Part shown: positions 1 through 9,390 of the stretch, piece by piece
Layout of the letters: every line of letters starts with the position of its first letter
Position numbering within the stretch: the stretch's first letter is position 1
Assembly (NCBI GenBank): GCA_947623855.1
Contig: CANQHW010000014.1
Location: forward strand, 1 to 14,112
Origin: an uncultured Bacilli bacterium
GTDB lineage: Bacteria; Bacillota_I; Bacilli_A; RF39; UBA660
Length of the DNA stretch: 14,112 bases
Direction of reading: 5' to 3'
Notes under the pieces: model-generated
What the model was told of the DNA's origin: nothing
Databases searched by the model: none
The model's input: the letters and a program-made list of their open reading frames with translations, nothing else
Position numbers and translations under genes: made by a program

Positions 1-465
1 CCGGAACATTTTCCATCTTTTCTATCCCAATATAAACTTCCGGTTGTTCCAGTGGCATTATATTGGTTTGTACTATATCCTGGGTTTAATAACATCATTA
101 ATCTGGAATCGGTCCAATCGTTACTTCCATAGCTTGAATCTGATGATCCCGTTCCACTTCCTTTATTATCCCATACCAGATAATTAGGTAATGGTTCATT
201 TCTTATGATTTTGACTAAATTTTGGGTACCATTACTTTCGGTTTCGACGTTGTTCATTAATCCTATAATCCGCCATAATTCACAATGATCAATAGCATTA
301 TCTTTAGTTAATCCTGAATAGGTATCACAGTTAAACCAGATATAATTTTTGACTGTTGCATTTGGTCCATAATATCTTAAGTTTTTATCATCTGTATCAT
401 CTTTAGCAATATCTACCCCATTTTCGTTAATTACGTTGCTAAGGAGTTGGCCCCGGGGGGGGGGG
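1..465 (-). CDS. C-terminal domain of a surface protein, out of frame with the upstream ORF and cut by the window edge
   Basis: Read on the minus strand just after the G-tract, this frame is open to base 1. It encodes QLLSNVINENGVDIAKDD, then NLRYYG, NYIWFNCDTYSGLT, CELWRIIGLM, KIIRNEPLPNYLVWD and SLYWDRKDGKC. The protein from 12053-13369 has the same order: AEDDSTGHNLRYIG, NYIWFNCDDYINLT, CERWRIVGLM, VKIIRAD. The two are clearly paralogous. There is no ribosome binding site or good start before the conserved block, and the upstream TasA-like ORF runs straight into it, so the simplest reading is one gene split by a frame change at 455-465. With 9 or 12 instead of 11 cytosines on the coding strand the two parts would be fused through a Pro-rich linker. 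The C-terminal end, including any variable region, lies outside the window. Function beyond being an exported surface domain is unknown. Confidence 0.7.
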
Positions 466-1066
466 TAGGAGCAGTATATGTATATAATGATTGATCTTGT
501 AAAGTATCTACTACTATTTTAAAACTTGCTTGTTTATCACTACCAGCATTATCATTTTGATCAGGATTTTCTTCATCTTTTTTAAATTTAAATGTTAAAG
601 TATATTCATGTTTATAATCATTTTGATGTTCTGTATCATCTCTATCATATATATCTTTATCAACTAAAATATATCCATTTGTTTCTCCAGAAGCAGGTAA
701 TATAATCTTTGAAGTAGGAATATCTACTCCATCCTTTGCTAAACTAACCTCTAAATCTCCTCTATCTACAAAAGTATTATTTGATACATCTAATCTAATA
801 TTATATCTTGTAGGTAAATTCCCTGTATTTTCTACAGTAAATTTCTTTGTAACATAATCTCCTGGTATAAAATTAGTTACATTTACTTGATTACTATCAC
901 TAAACGTTATCTCCATCGTCCCAGCATTAATAACCATCGCCTCTGCATCTTCATTACCAATTATTTGAGTAGTAAAAAATGCATAACTAACACTACCTAC
1001 AGATAATATACATATTGTTATGGCACATATTACCAATAACATAGCTTGTCTATTCAAATATTTCAT
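431..1066 (-). CDS. TasA/camelysin-like secreted domain protein, probably the N-terminal half of a frame-disrupted surface protein
   Basis: This ORF encodes 211 residues. An N-terminal hydrophobic segment (about residues 9-30) ends in SVSYAFFTTQIIGNEDAEA, the signal-and-start pattern of the TasA/camelysin (M73-like) family. It is followed by NAGTMEITFSD, FIPGDYVTKKFTVENTGNLPTRYNI and a beta-rich domain. Proteins of this family are exported, usually through a SipW-type signal peptidase, and form fibres or surface layers. That role here is inference, and no sipW is in the window. The ATG at 1066 is preceded by AAAGTAGG and by a promoter at 1093-1121. The ORF ends after a Pro-rich TYTAPTPPPG linker with ANSLAT and a TAA. 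This tail is out of frame with the conserved surface domain encoded immediately downstream, so the tail is probably not the intended C-terminus. Either a real phase-variable off state or a sequence error in the homopolymer would explain it. Confidence 0.8.
   Translation of the reverse strand: MKYLNRQAMLLVICAITICILSVGSVSYAFFTTQIIGNEDAEAMVINAGTMEITFSDSNQVNVTNFIPGDYVTKKFTVENTGNLPTRYNIRLDVSNNTFVDRGDLEVSLAKDGVDIPTSKIILPASGETNGYILVDKDIYDRDDTEHQNDYKHEYTLTFKFKKDEENPDQNDNAGSDKQASFKIVVDTLQDQSLYTYTAPTPPPGANSLAT
455..465. repeat. G11/C11 homopolymer tract inside a coding region
   Basis: Eleven consecutive G on the plus strand (11 C on the coding minus strand) follow four C. They lie exactly at the junction between the TasA-like domain and the downstream surface domain. 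With 11 C the frame ends at ANSLAT-stop. With 10 it would end at a TAG four codons beyond the tract. With 9 or 12 the frame would continue into QLLSNVINENG and the conserved domain. Such tracts slip readily during replication and are a known basis of phase variation. They are also a common place for sequencing or assembly error. Confidence 0.85.
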
Positions 1067-1092
1067 ATATACCTACTTTCTATCATAAATTA

Positions 1093-1121
1093 ATTATACC
1101 GCAATATAAAATTTTATACAA
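1093..1121 (-). promoter_or_regulatory. Sigma-A type promoter of the TasA-like gene
   Basis: On the minus strand, TTGTAT (1116-1121) and TATAAT (1093-1098) are separated by 17 bases. The start codon lies 26 bases past the -10 element. A 13-base sequence, TAGAAAGTAGGTA on the coding strand (1070-1082), sits just before the start and also precedes the surface gene that starts at 13369. Confidence 0.7.
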
Positions 1122-1132
1122 TATTTTTTAAT

Positions 1133-1166
1133 AAAAAAAAGGATACCTAAAATATTAAGTATCCTT
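1133..1166 (-). terminator. Rho-independent terminator of the operon 4596-1252
   Basis: On the minus strand, AAGGATAC and GTATCCTT form an 8-bp stem followed by a run of T. This is the last and strongest of three consecutive hairpins after the BrkB-family gene, and the only one with a clear U-tract. Confidence 0.8.
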
Positions 1167-1170
1167 ATCC

Positions 1171-1237
1171 ATTAATATCGTTAGTACAATAATACTAGAT
1201 TGATATTAATATTTAGAAGCATATATTAAATGCTTCT
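1171..1237 (-). other. Two further stem-loops in the operon 3' UTR
   Basis: 1215-1222 (AGAAGCAT) pairs with 1230-1237 (ATGCTTCT) across a 7-base loop. 1171-1179 (ATTAATATC) pairs with 1202-1210 (GATATTAAT), enclosing a small inner pairing of TAGTA with TACTA (1182-1186 and 1193-1197). Neither has a U-tract. They lie between the BrkB-family stop codon and the terminator at 1133-1166 and may protect the mRNA 3' end or be the remains of a mobile palindrome. No protein-coding ORF is apparent here. Confidence 0.5.
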
Positions 1238-1251
1238 AATAGTATTATTAC

Positions 1252-2097
1252 TTATTTTATTGTTTTTATTTTGGCAGTTTCTGCCAATTTCTCTTGCTCT
1301 GTCTGAGCATTTAAAGCCATCCCTATCACAAAAATATATGCCAGTAAATAAACCCATAACATTAATACCACAATATTGGCAAGCCCTCCATAAAAAACAC
1401 TATAATGCGCATAATGGGAAATATAATATGAATATACCGCCGTAACAATAATCCATCCAATAGAAGTAAATATAGCTCCATAATTAACATACTTACTAGG
1501 AATTACTCTATCCGGAGCCATCGTATAAATAATCTTTATAAACAAGAAAATAATTAACCAAGATACCGGTCCCCTTAATATTAAAAATATTAACTCTATA
1601 TTCTTTGTAACCGTACTATCTAAATTAACATACTTAATCATCTCAATAATCTTTTCTCCAAATAAAGGAACTACTAAAACGAAAACAAATAAAAATACAA
1701 TAAAAAATGTCATTACTAAAGCTTTAATCCTTCTTTTTAAATACCCTTTATCCGGAATATTATATATCGCATTACTAGTAACAATCATCGAAGAAGCTCC
1801 ATTACTCGCTATAAAATACCCCACAGCTAAAGATATAAAGAAACCTATTCCCATATTAACCCCAGATATATCATTAATTAATAATTTAGCAACACTACTC
1901 CCAAAAGCCTTAGTTAAAAACTCCGATATAAACCCAATCGATAAATTAAGAAAAGAAGCCCCATACATAATTAATGTAATCAAAGGTACTACTGATAATA
2001 CAAAGAAAAAAGCTAATTGACCAGGTAATACTAACATCTCTGGTCTCCAAAAAGCTTTCCAAAAGTTTACAAAAAACTTTTTAATCTTTTCCTTCAT
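1252..2097 (-). CDS. YihY/virulence factor BrkB family membrane protein
   Basis: The product is a 281-residue polytopic membrane protein, close to the usual size for the YihY/BrkB (formerly RNase BN) family. About six hydrophobic segments are visible, including MLVLPGQLAFFFVLSVVPL near the N-terminus, GIGFFISLAVGYFIASNGAS, ALVMTFFIVFLFVFVLVVPL and, near the C-terminus, the family pattern YGGLANIVVLMLWVYLLAYI followed by GMALNAQTE. The biochemical role of the family is not settled. RNase activity was a misassignment, and transport or envelope roles have been proposed. The ATG at 2097 has GAGGAG six bases upstream, lying inside the last codons of the preceding gene. Only three bases separate that stop from this start, so translation is probably coupled. 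It is the last gene of a three-gene operon. Confidence 0.85.
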   Translation of the reverse strand: MKEKIKKFFVNFWKAFWRPEMLVLPGQLAFFFVLSVVPLITLIMYGASFLNLSIGFISEFLTKAFGSSVAKLLINDISGVNMGIGFFISLAVGYFIASNGASSMIVTSNAIYNIPDKGYLKRRIKALVMTFFIVFLFVFVLVVPLFGEKIIEMIKYVNLDSTVTKNIELIFLILRGPVSWLIIFLFIKIIYTMAPDRVIPSKYVNYGAIFTSIGWIIVTAVYSYYISHYAHYSVFYGGLANIVVLMLWVYLLAYIFVIGMALNAQTEQEKLAETAKIKTIK

Positions 2098-2100
2098 AAT

Positions 2101-4095
2101 CTACTCCTCATACTTAACTTGTTTTTGCATCTTCATATCATCAACCGCTTCATTAATCGCATCTTCTATCATCTTCGTATCATCTAAAATCATACTATAA
2201 GTAATCGTAACCCCATAATCATGTGGTAACTCTTTAATCTCTTTATATAACTTCCTAATATAACTCGTAACTTGTTTACTAGTATATTCCACTAAATATA
2301 TCATAAACTCATTTCCATTAGTTCTTATAATATCACTATTATCTAACTGTGTCTTAATTAAAATATTCGCTGCTGCTTTAATTTGTTTATCTCCCTCTTC
2401 ATAACCTAAAGTATCATTTATCTCTTGAATCTTATCTAAATCTACAATAATAATTGCTTGCGGATAAATCGTATTCTTATTCCACTTCGCAATATTCTCA
2501 TTTAAATAATTTCTATTCTTTAAAGAAGTTAATTGATCAATATACCGTATTTTATCCGCCTTCTTAATCCTCTTACTTATTGTTACTTTCTTCCCTCTTT
2601 TATAAATAAAATACATTACTATAACTGCTCCTAAAATTATATATAAAGAATACTTCGCAATCGTCCCTAAAAAAGTACCTTCTCTTAAAGTAACATCATG
2701 ATTATATAACCCTCTTGTAATCATCTCTTCCGGATCTAAATAATTAACATAACTATTAAAAAACTTACTTAAAACATTACTCTCTCTAAACTTAAAATTA
2801 TAATCTGTATCTAACTTCCCCTCATATCTTAAAGTATAACTCTTAAACTTAGATCCTGCATAATAATTATAAGTCTCTCTATCTAAAACAATAATCTTGT
2901 TCTTCTTAACAATCTTAAATAAATTATTTAAACTACTATAAGTATTTAACTTAATCCCACTAATATTCTTTAAATCATCTATAACCACCGAATTTTCTAA
3001 AGCATAAACCTCTCTATCTCTTAGCCCCTCTAAAGAAGTAATAACCACATCATCCTCTATCGGTGCTATAATCACATAATTAATTTGCATCCTACTATCA
3101 ATATTATAATACGTACTATCTATATTAAAATAATCAAAATAAATATCAATCTTCTTATTTAAAGCCTTCTTTAAATAAGAAGCACTCTTATATCTTGTAA
3201 AATTAAACTCTACTCCACTAAAATCACTAAAACTCTTTAAATATTCTCCAACTATTCCTCCATAATTTCCCCCCATTAAGATCTCATATGGACTATTGGA
3301 AACAAAACCATAATCATAAATATTCGCCGTTAAAGCATCAATATCCTTATTACTTAAAGATAACGCCTCTGTAAAATCCGTATACATATTTCTATATATA
3401 CTATCCCTTAAATCCTTTTTCCAACTATTATAATACTTCTTAATAATCCCACTCATCGGATTATTAATATCCATCTCATAAACAAAATACTCTTTAATAT
3501 CATTTAAATGTTTAACAATAACATAATTATTACTTAAAATCTCATCAATATATTCATTCCTTGGTACTAAAATATACTCTATAACATCATTATGAAAATC
3601 ATTAAATAAACTATTACTATCCTCATAACCTACCCCTTCATCCAACATAATAAAACTATTTAAATAATCCTTATCTTTATTTAAATACCCAATATTTAAA
3701 CTCTTAATAACATCTCTTTCAATAATCTCTTTATCTTTACTAACTAAAACATAATGATCCTCAGCAAAAACCAAACTATTATCAGTTAAACTATTCGTTT
3801 CCTTAAAAACATTAACCGCTGCCTCTCCCGTAATAACCGGATTTATCCTTAAATTATACTCACTACTAAAATCCGTTAAAAAATCATAAAAAACCCCATG
3901 TCCATTCTTCCCATAAATATTTACATCATTAATAACATTAACATTTTGAACAGTAGTTAAATTATCATTAATCCATCTTTTCTCATCAACTGTTAACTTA
4001 TTCTCATCATTTACTAAGAAATAAGTAACTATTCCTCCTACTATTAAAATACCTATAATAAACGATATTATAATAGCTTTCTTATTTGCTTTCAT
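2101..4095 (-). CDS. Membrane sensor with solute-binding-like extracellular region and degenerate GGDEF domain
   Basis: The product has 664 residues. Order of parts: N-terminal membrane segment (about 7-28); a long extracytoplasmic region resembling two tandem periplasmic-binding (SBP_bac_3-like) domains (GVFYDFLTDFSSEY, and later GGIVGEYLKSFSDFSGVEF followed by ALNKKIDIYFDY); second membrane segment (about 482-499); cytoplasmic GGDEF-type domain (about 519-660). The domain keeps RYIDQLTSLKNRNYL, the D-x-D of IIIVDLDK (552, 554), IND and EGD. The signature GGDEF is NGNEF (593-597), so the acidic third residue needed for metal binding and catalysis in diguanylate cyclases is Asn. Cyclase activity is therefore unlikely, though GTP binding or a purely regulatory role remains possible. 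Its start lies 6 bases after the previous stop without a strong Shine-Dalgarno, suggesting coupled translation. The ligand is unknown; an amino acid or other small molecule is a guess from the fold. Confidence 0.7.
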   Translation of the reverse strand: MKANKKAIIISFIIGILIVGGIVTYFLVNDENKLTVDEKRWINDNLTTVQNVNVINDVNIYGKNGHGVFYDFLTDFSSEYNLRINPVITGEAAVNVFKETNSLTDNSLVFAEDHYVLVSKDKEIIERDVIKSLNIGYLNKDKDYLNSFIMLDEGVGYEDSNSLFNDFHNDVIEYILVPRNEYIDEILSNNYVIVKHLNDIKEYFVYEMDINNPMSGIIKKYYNSWKKDLRDSIYRNMYTDFTEALSLSNKDIDALTANIYDYGFVSNSPYEILMGGNYGGIVGEYLKSFSDFSGVEFNFTRYKSASYLKKALNKKIDIYFDYFNIDSTYYNIDSRMQINYVIIAPIEDDVVITSLEGLRDREVYALENSVVIDDLKNISGIKLNTYSSLNNLFKIVKKNKIIVLDRETYNYYAGSKFKSYTLRYEGKLDTDYNFKFRESNVLSKFFNSYVNYLDPEEMITRGLYNHDVTLREGTFLGTIAKYSLYIILGAVIVMYFIYKRGKKVTISKRIKKADKIRYIDQLTSLKNRNYLNENIAKWNKNTIYPQAIIIVDLDKIQEINDTLGYEEGDKQIKAAANILIKTQLDNSDIIRTNGNEFMIYLVEYTSKQVTSYIRKLYKEIKELPHDYGVTITYSMILDDTKMIEDAINEAVDDMKMQKQVKYEE

Positions 4096-4101
4096 AATAT
4101 A

Positions 4102-4596
4102 TTATTGCTCGCTTTCTTCTTTGCTCGTAACCGGATTATTATTAATCCAACTAATCTTTTCCTTACCAGCCTTCTTCGAACCCCACATATTAAGCCCTTC
4201 GCTAGCTTCTGTTTTATCCTCTAAAAGAGTAAACCCTATATCATAATTTTCTTGTTCCTCTTTACTAAACTCATCTAATATTGCTACGGCCACACTTTGT
4301 GCTTCCACTAAAGATACCTCATCATTAAAATTAATAGTAATATCAATCCTACACCCTATAACATCAATATGTGCACTCTTAACTAACTTATTTTCTTCTA
4401 ACTTACTAACAACCGCATCCTTATGTTTCTTAGTAATTGGTAAATCTTCAATCTTCTCTAAACTATCTCCATATTTATCACTACCATTACCAAAATAAAA
4501 ATATTTAAATAACAACGCCGTAGAAATAATCATACAAACTATAACTACTATTGCTAAAATAACCAAAACTCTATTTTCCCGGTAAAACTTTTTCAT
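4102..4596 (-). CDS. Small single-pass membrane protein, function unknown
   Basis: The product is 164 residues when started at the ATG at 4596, which has GAGGTGG directly upstream. A longer frame back to 4647 exists but its first codon falls in the -35 box of the promoter at 4619-4647, so it was not used. The protein has a short basic N-terminus, one membrane segment (about residues 10-33), then a small alpha/beta domain (KISSAHI-like VKSAHIDVIGCRIDITINFN, AQSVAVAILDEFSKEEQENYDIGFTLL) and a charged tail with MWGSKKAGKEKISWINN. Topology suggests the domain is outside the cell. I do not recognise a named family. It is the first gene of an operon with the GGDEF-like sensor and the BrkB-family protein, and occupies the place just after ligA where some Bacilli carry camS, but it shows no lipobox. 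Confidence 0.75.
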   Translation of the reverse strand: MKKFYRENRVLVILAIVVIVCMIISTALLFKYFYFGNGSDKYGDSLEKIEDLPITKKHKDAVVSKLEENKLVKSAHIDVIGCRIDITINFNDEVSLVEAQSVAVAILDEFSKEEQENYDIGFTLLEDKTEASEGLNMWGSKKAGKEKISWINNNPVTSKEESEQ

Positions 4597-4618
4597 TTTC
4601 CACCTCATTAGTAGCCTT

Positions 4619-4647
4619 ATTATACTACATTTCAATTTATTCTTCAA
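4619..4647 (-). promoter_or_regulatory. Sigma-A type promoter of the three-gene operon
   Basis: On the minus strand, TTGAAG (4642-4647) and TATAAT (4619-4624) are separated by exactly 17 bases. It lies between the ligA terminator and the start at 4596, showing that this operon is transcribed separately from pcrA-ligA. Confidence 0.8.
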
Positions 4648-4651
4648 TACA

Positions 4652-8763
<4,112 letters not shown>

Positions 8764-8780
8764 TATTACCACCTACTCTT

Positions 8781-8809
8781 ATTATATCATCTAAACTTAT
8801 CTCTTAAAA
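8781..8809 (-). promoter_or_regulatory. Extended -10 promoter of pcrA-ligA
   Basis: On the minus strand, TATAAT (8781-8786) is directly preceded by TGA, an extended -10 element (TGn). The -35 region 17 bases away (TTTTAA) is a poor match. It lies 18 bases before the pcrA start. Confidence 0.65.
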
Positions 8810-8844
8810 GACTTGACATTTTAAAATAAATTATCTTTTACTTA

Positions 8845-8873
8845 TTGAAAAAATAATTAATTTATGTTATTAT
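8845..8873 (+). promoter_or_regulatory. Promoter of antisense RNA 1
   Basis: TTGAAA (8845-8850) and TATTAT (8868-8873) are separated by exactly 17 bases. The same arrangement with nearly the same flanking bases recurs at 9208-9236. No plus-strand protein gene follows, so the expected product is a small RNA starting near 8880. Confidence 0.75.
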
Positions 8874-8898
8874 GTATCTAATGAAGGAAACTTCATAT

Positions 8899-8938
8899 AA
8901 TAAAAAAGGAGCATTTTAGTTTTGATACGCTAGAATGC
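8899..8938 (-). terminator. Terminator of the toxin mRNA
   Basis: On the minus strand, GCATTCTAG and CTAAAATGC form a 9-bp stem (one G-U pair) followed by TCCTTTTTTATT. The same stem serves as hairpin 2 of the plus-strand antisense RNA. The toxin mRNA would end near 8900. Confidence 0.7.
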
Positions 8939-8958
8939 CTACCTAATTATGGTATTGG

Positions 8959-8996
8959 CATTAAATCCCTGCAAAGATTTAGTGTCGTTTTCTTTT
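8959..8996 (+). terminator. Terminator of antisense RNA 1
   Basis: A 9-bp stem (8959-8967 with 8976-8984) is followed by TCGTTTTCTTTT. It ends at the stop codon of the oppositely oriented peptide gene, so the two transcripts overlap by roughly 95 bases. Confidence 0.65.
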
Positions 8997-9090
8997 ATTG
9001 TATTTTTAATATTGAAACCAATATTATCAACAATACTAAGATTATGACTATGTTTTCTAGAATACTTTTTAAAGATGTTTTTTTCCGCAT
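8995..9090 (-). CDS. Small hydrophobic peptide, candidate type I toxin
   Basis: The product is 31 residues: a basic start MRKKTSLKS, then one continuous hydrophobic segment ENIVIILVLLIILVSIL and a short KIQ tail. It is preceded by AAGGTGG, 8 bases before the ATG at 9090. A TTGTTA-17-TATAAT promoter (9158-9186) lies upstream and a terminator (8899-8938) downstream, giving an mRNA of about 250 nt with untranslated regions longer than the ORF. A peptide with a lysine-rich head and a single membrane helix, a sequestered ribosome binding site and an overlapping antisense RNA is the standard build of membrane-acting type I toxins (TxpA/BsrG, Fst). I see no direct sequence similarity to those, so toxicity is inferred. 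Alternatively it could be a non-toxic membrane microprotein. Confidence 0.65.
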   Translation of the reverse strand: MRKKTSLKSILENIVIILVLLIILVSILKIQ

Positions 9091-9096
9091 AATCAT

Positions 9097-9124
9097 TACC
9101 ACCTTTCATTTTTAAGAGGTGGTA
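9097..9124 (-). promoter_or_regulatory. Shine-Dalgarno-sequestering hairpin in the toxin mRNA leader
   Basis: On the minus strand, TACCACCT pairs perfectly (8 bp) with AGGTGGTA across a 12-base loop. The second arm contains the ribosome binding site of the peptide gene. The untreated full-length mRNA would therefore be poorly translated. Type I toxin mRNAs commonly carry such a leader. Confidence 0.7.
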
Positions 9125-9157
9125 GACACTCCAGCAACTATAATACTCCTAAAATCA

Positions 9158-9186
9158 ATTATACTCTTGTTTACAGCAAATAACAA
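9158..9186 (-). promoter_or_regulatory. Promoter of the toxin mRNA
   Basis: On the minus strand, TTGTTA (9181-9186) and a consensus TATAAT (9158-9163) are separated by 17 bases. This predicts an mRNA start near 9151 and a 60-base leader. Confidence 0.75.
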
Positions 9187-9207
9187 GTTATTTTTTGCAA
9201 AAAAATA

Positions 9208-9236
9208 TTGAAAATATTTTTAATTTATGCTATTAT
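9208..9236 (+). promoter_or_regulatory. Promoter of antisense RNA 2
   Basis: TTGAAA (9208-9213) and TATTAT (9231-9236) are separated by 17 bases. This matches the promoter at 8845-8873 in both boxes, in spacing and in the AATTTATG just before the -10. Confidence 0.75.
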
Positions 9237-9261
9237 GTATGTAGTGAAGTAAAACTTCATA

Positions 9262-9301
9262 TAATAAAAAGGAACATTTTAGTTTTGCGATACTAAAATG
9301 T
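9262..9301 (-). terminator. Minus-strand terminator downstream of the P-type ATPase
   Basis: On the minus strand, ACATTTTAG/CTAAAATGT is followed by TCCTTTTTATT. It corresponds to the toxin-mRNA terminator of the neighbouring copy. The hairpin nearer the ATPase stop (9352-9381) lacks a U-tract in this direction, so the ATPase mRNA may read on to here, through the whole of RNA 2. Confidence 0.55.
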
Positions 9302-9351
9302 CTACCGTTTTTGGGGCAGGCATTTAACCTATTTGGTTAAGTGAATAATTT

Positions 9352-9386
9352 AGCACTCTCAAATGCTTTTTAGAGAGTGCTTTTTA
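9352..9386 (+). terminator. Terminator of small RNA 2
   Basis: AGCACTCTC and GAGAGTGCT form a perfect 9-bp stem with a 12-base loop, followed by TTTTAAT. It ends just before the stop codon of the convergent ATPase gene. Confidence 0.8.
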
Positions 9387-9390
9387 ATAT

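Larger units (their letters stand above)
8880..8996 (+). ncRNA. Small antisense RNA 1, candidate antitoxin RNA of a type I toxin-antitoxin locus
   Basis: The predicted transcript is about 117 nt with three hairpins. The 5' hairpin is ATGAAG-GAAA-CTTCAT (8881-8896) with a GNRA-type loop. Hairpin 2 is GCATTTTAG/CTAGAATGC with a 10-base loop (8911-8938). Hairpin 3 is CATTAAATC/GATTTAGTG (8959-8984) followed by a U-rich tail to 8996, a Rho-independent terminator. It converges on the minus-strand hydrophobic peptide gene and is fully complementary to that mRNA's 3' UTR and stop codon, the geometry of RatA/txpA and SR4/bsrG in Bacillus subtilis. Pairing would be expected to destabilise the toxin mRNA or block its translation; this role is inferred. 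Both upper hairpins are preserved with compensating base changes in the copy at 9243-9386. Confidence 0.65.
8845..9306. repeat. Pair of diverged direct repeats (8845-8945 and 9208-9306)
   Basis: Each unit carries the plus-strand promoter, the 5' hairpin, the shared CTTCATATAATAAAAA segment and the bidirectional hairpin ending in CTACC. The units lie about 363 bases apart in the same orientation, with the toxin gene between them. They look like an old tandem duplication of a toxin-antitoxin antisense gene. Confidence 0.65.
9243..9386 (+). ncRNA. Small RNA 2, diverged copy of the antisense RNA without an adjacent toxin
   Basis: The predicted transcript is about 145 nt. Hairpins: TGAAGT-AAA-ACTTCA (9245-9259); ACATTTTAG/CTAAAATGT with a 10-base loop (9274-9301); CATTTAACC/GGTTAAGTG (9321-9343); and a strong terminator at 9352-9386. 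The first 70 bases match RNA 1 closely, including CTTCATATAATAAAAA and CATTTTAGTTTTG. In hairpin 2 a G-C pair has become A-T and a G-U pair has become A-U, which supports a real RNA structure. No hydrophobic ORF lies opposite it. Instead it is antisense to the 3' UTR of the P-type ATPase gene. It may be the relic of a second toxin-antitoxin copy that lost its toxin, a back-up antitoxin, or a regulator of the ATPase mRNA. Confidence 0.6.

Noticed and set aside
4597..4647. Longer N-terminus for the small membrane protein (17 extra codons starting MKNKLKC).
   Set aside because: It begins inside the -35 box and spans the -10 box of a strong promoter. The ATG at 4596 has GAGGTGG directly upstream.
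8880..8945. Resemblance to a purine-type riboswitch (ATAAT followed later by CTACC).
   Set aside because: The outer P1 stem partner is missing, the 5' arm folds on itself as a local hairpin, and no plus-strand gene follows to be controlled. The convergent micro-ORF gives a better explanation.
8939..9109. Alternative 56-codon minus-strand frame overlapping the hydrophobic peptide (starts MKGGNDYAEKN).
   Set aside because: No ribosome binding site precedes it, its start lies in the loop of the leader hairpin, the product is hydrophilic with no recognisable feature, and the overlapping frame has a good Shine-Dalgarno and a clear membrane segment.
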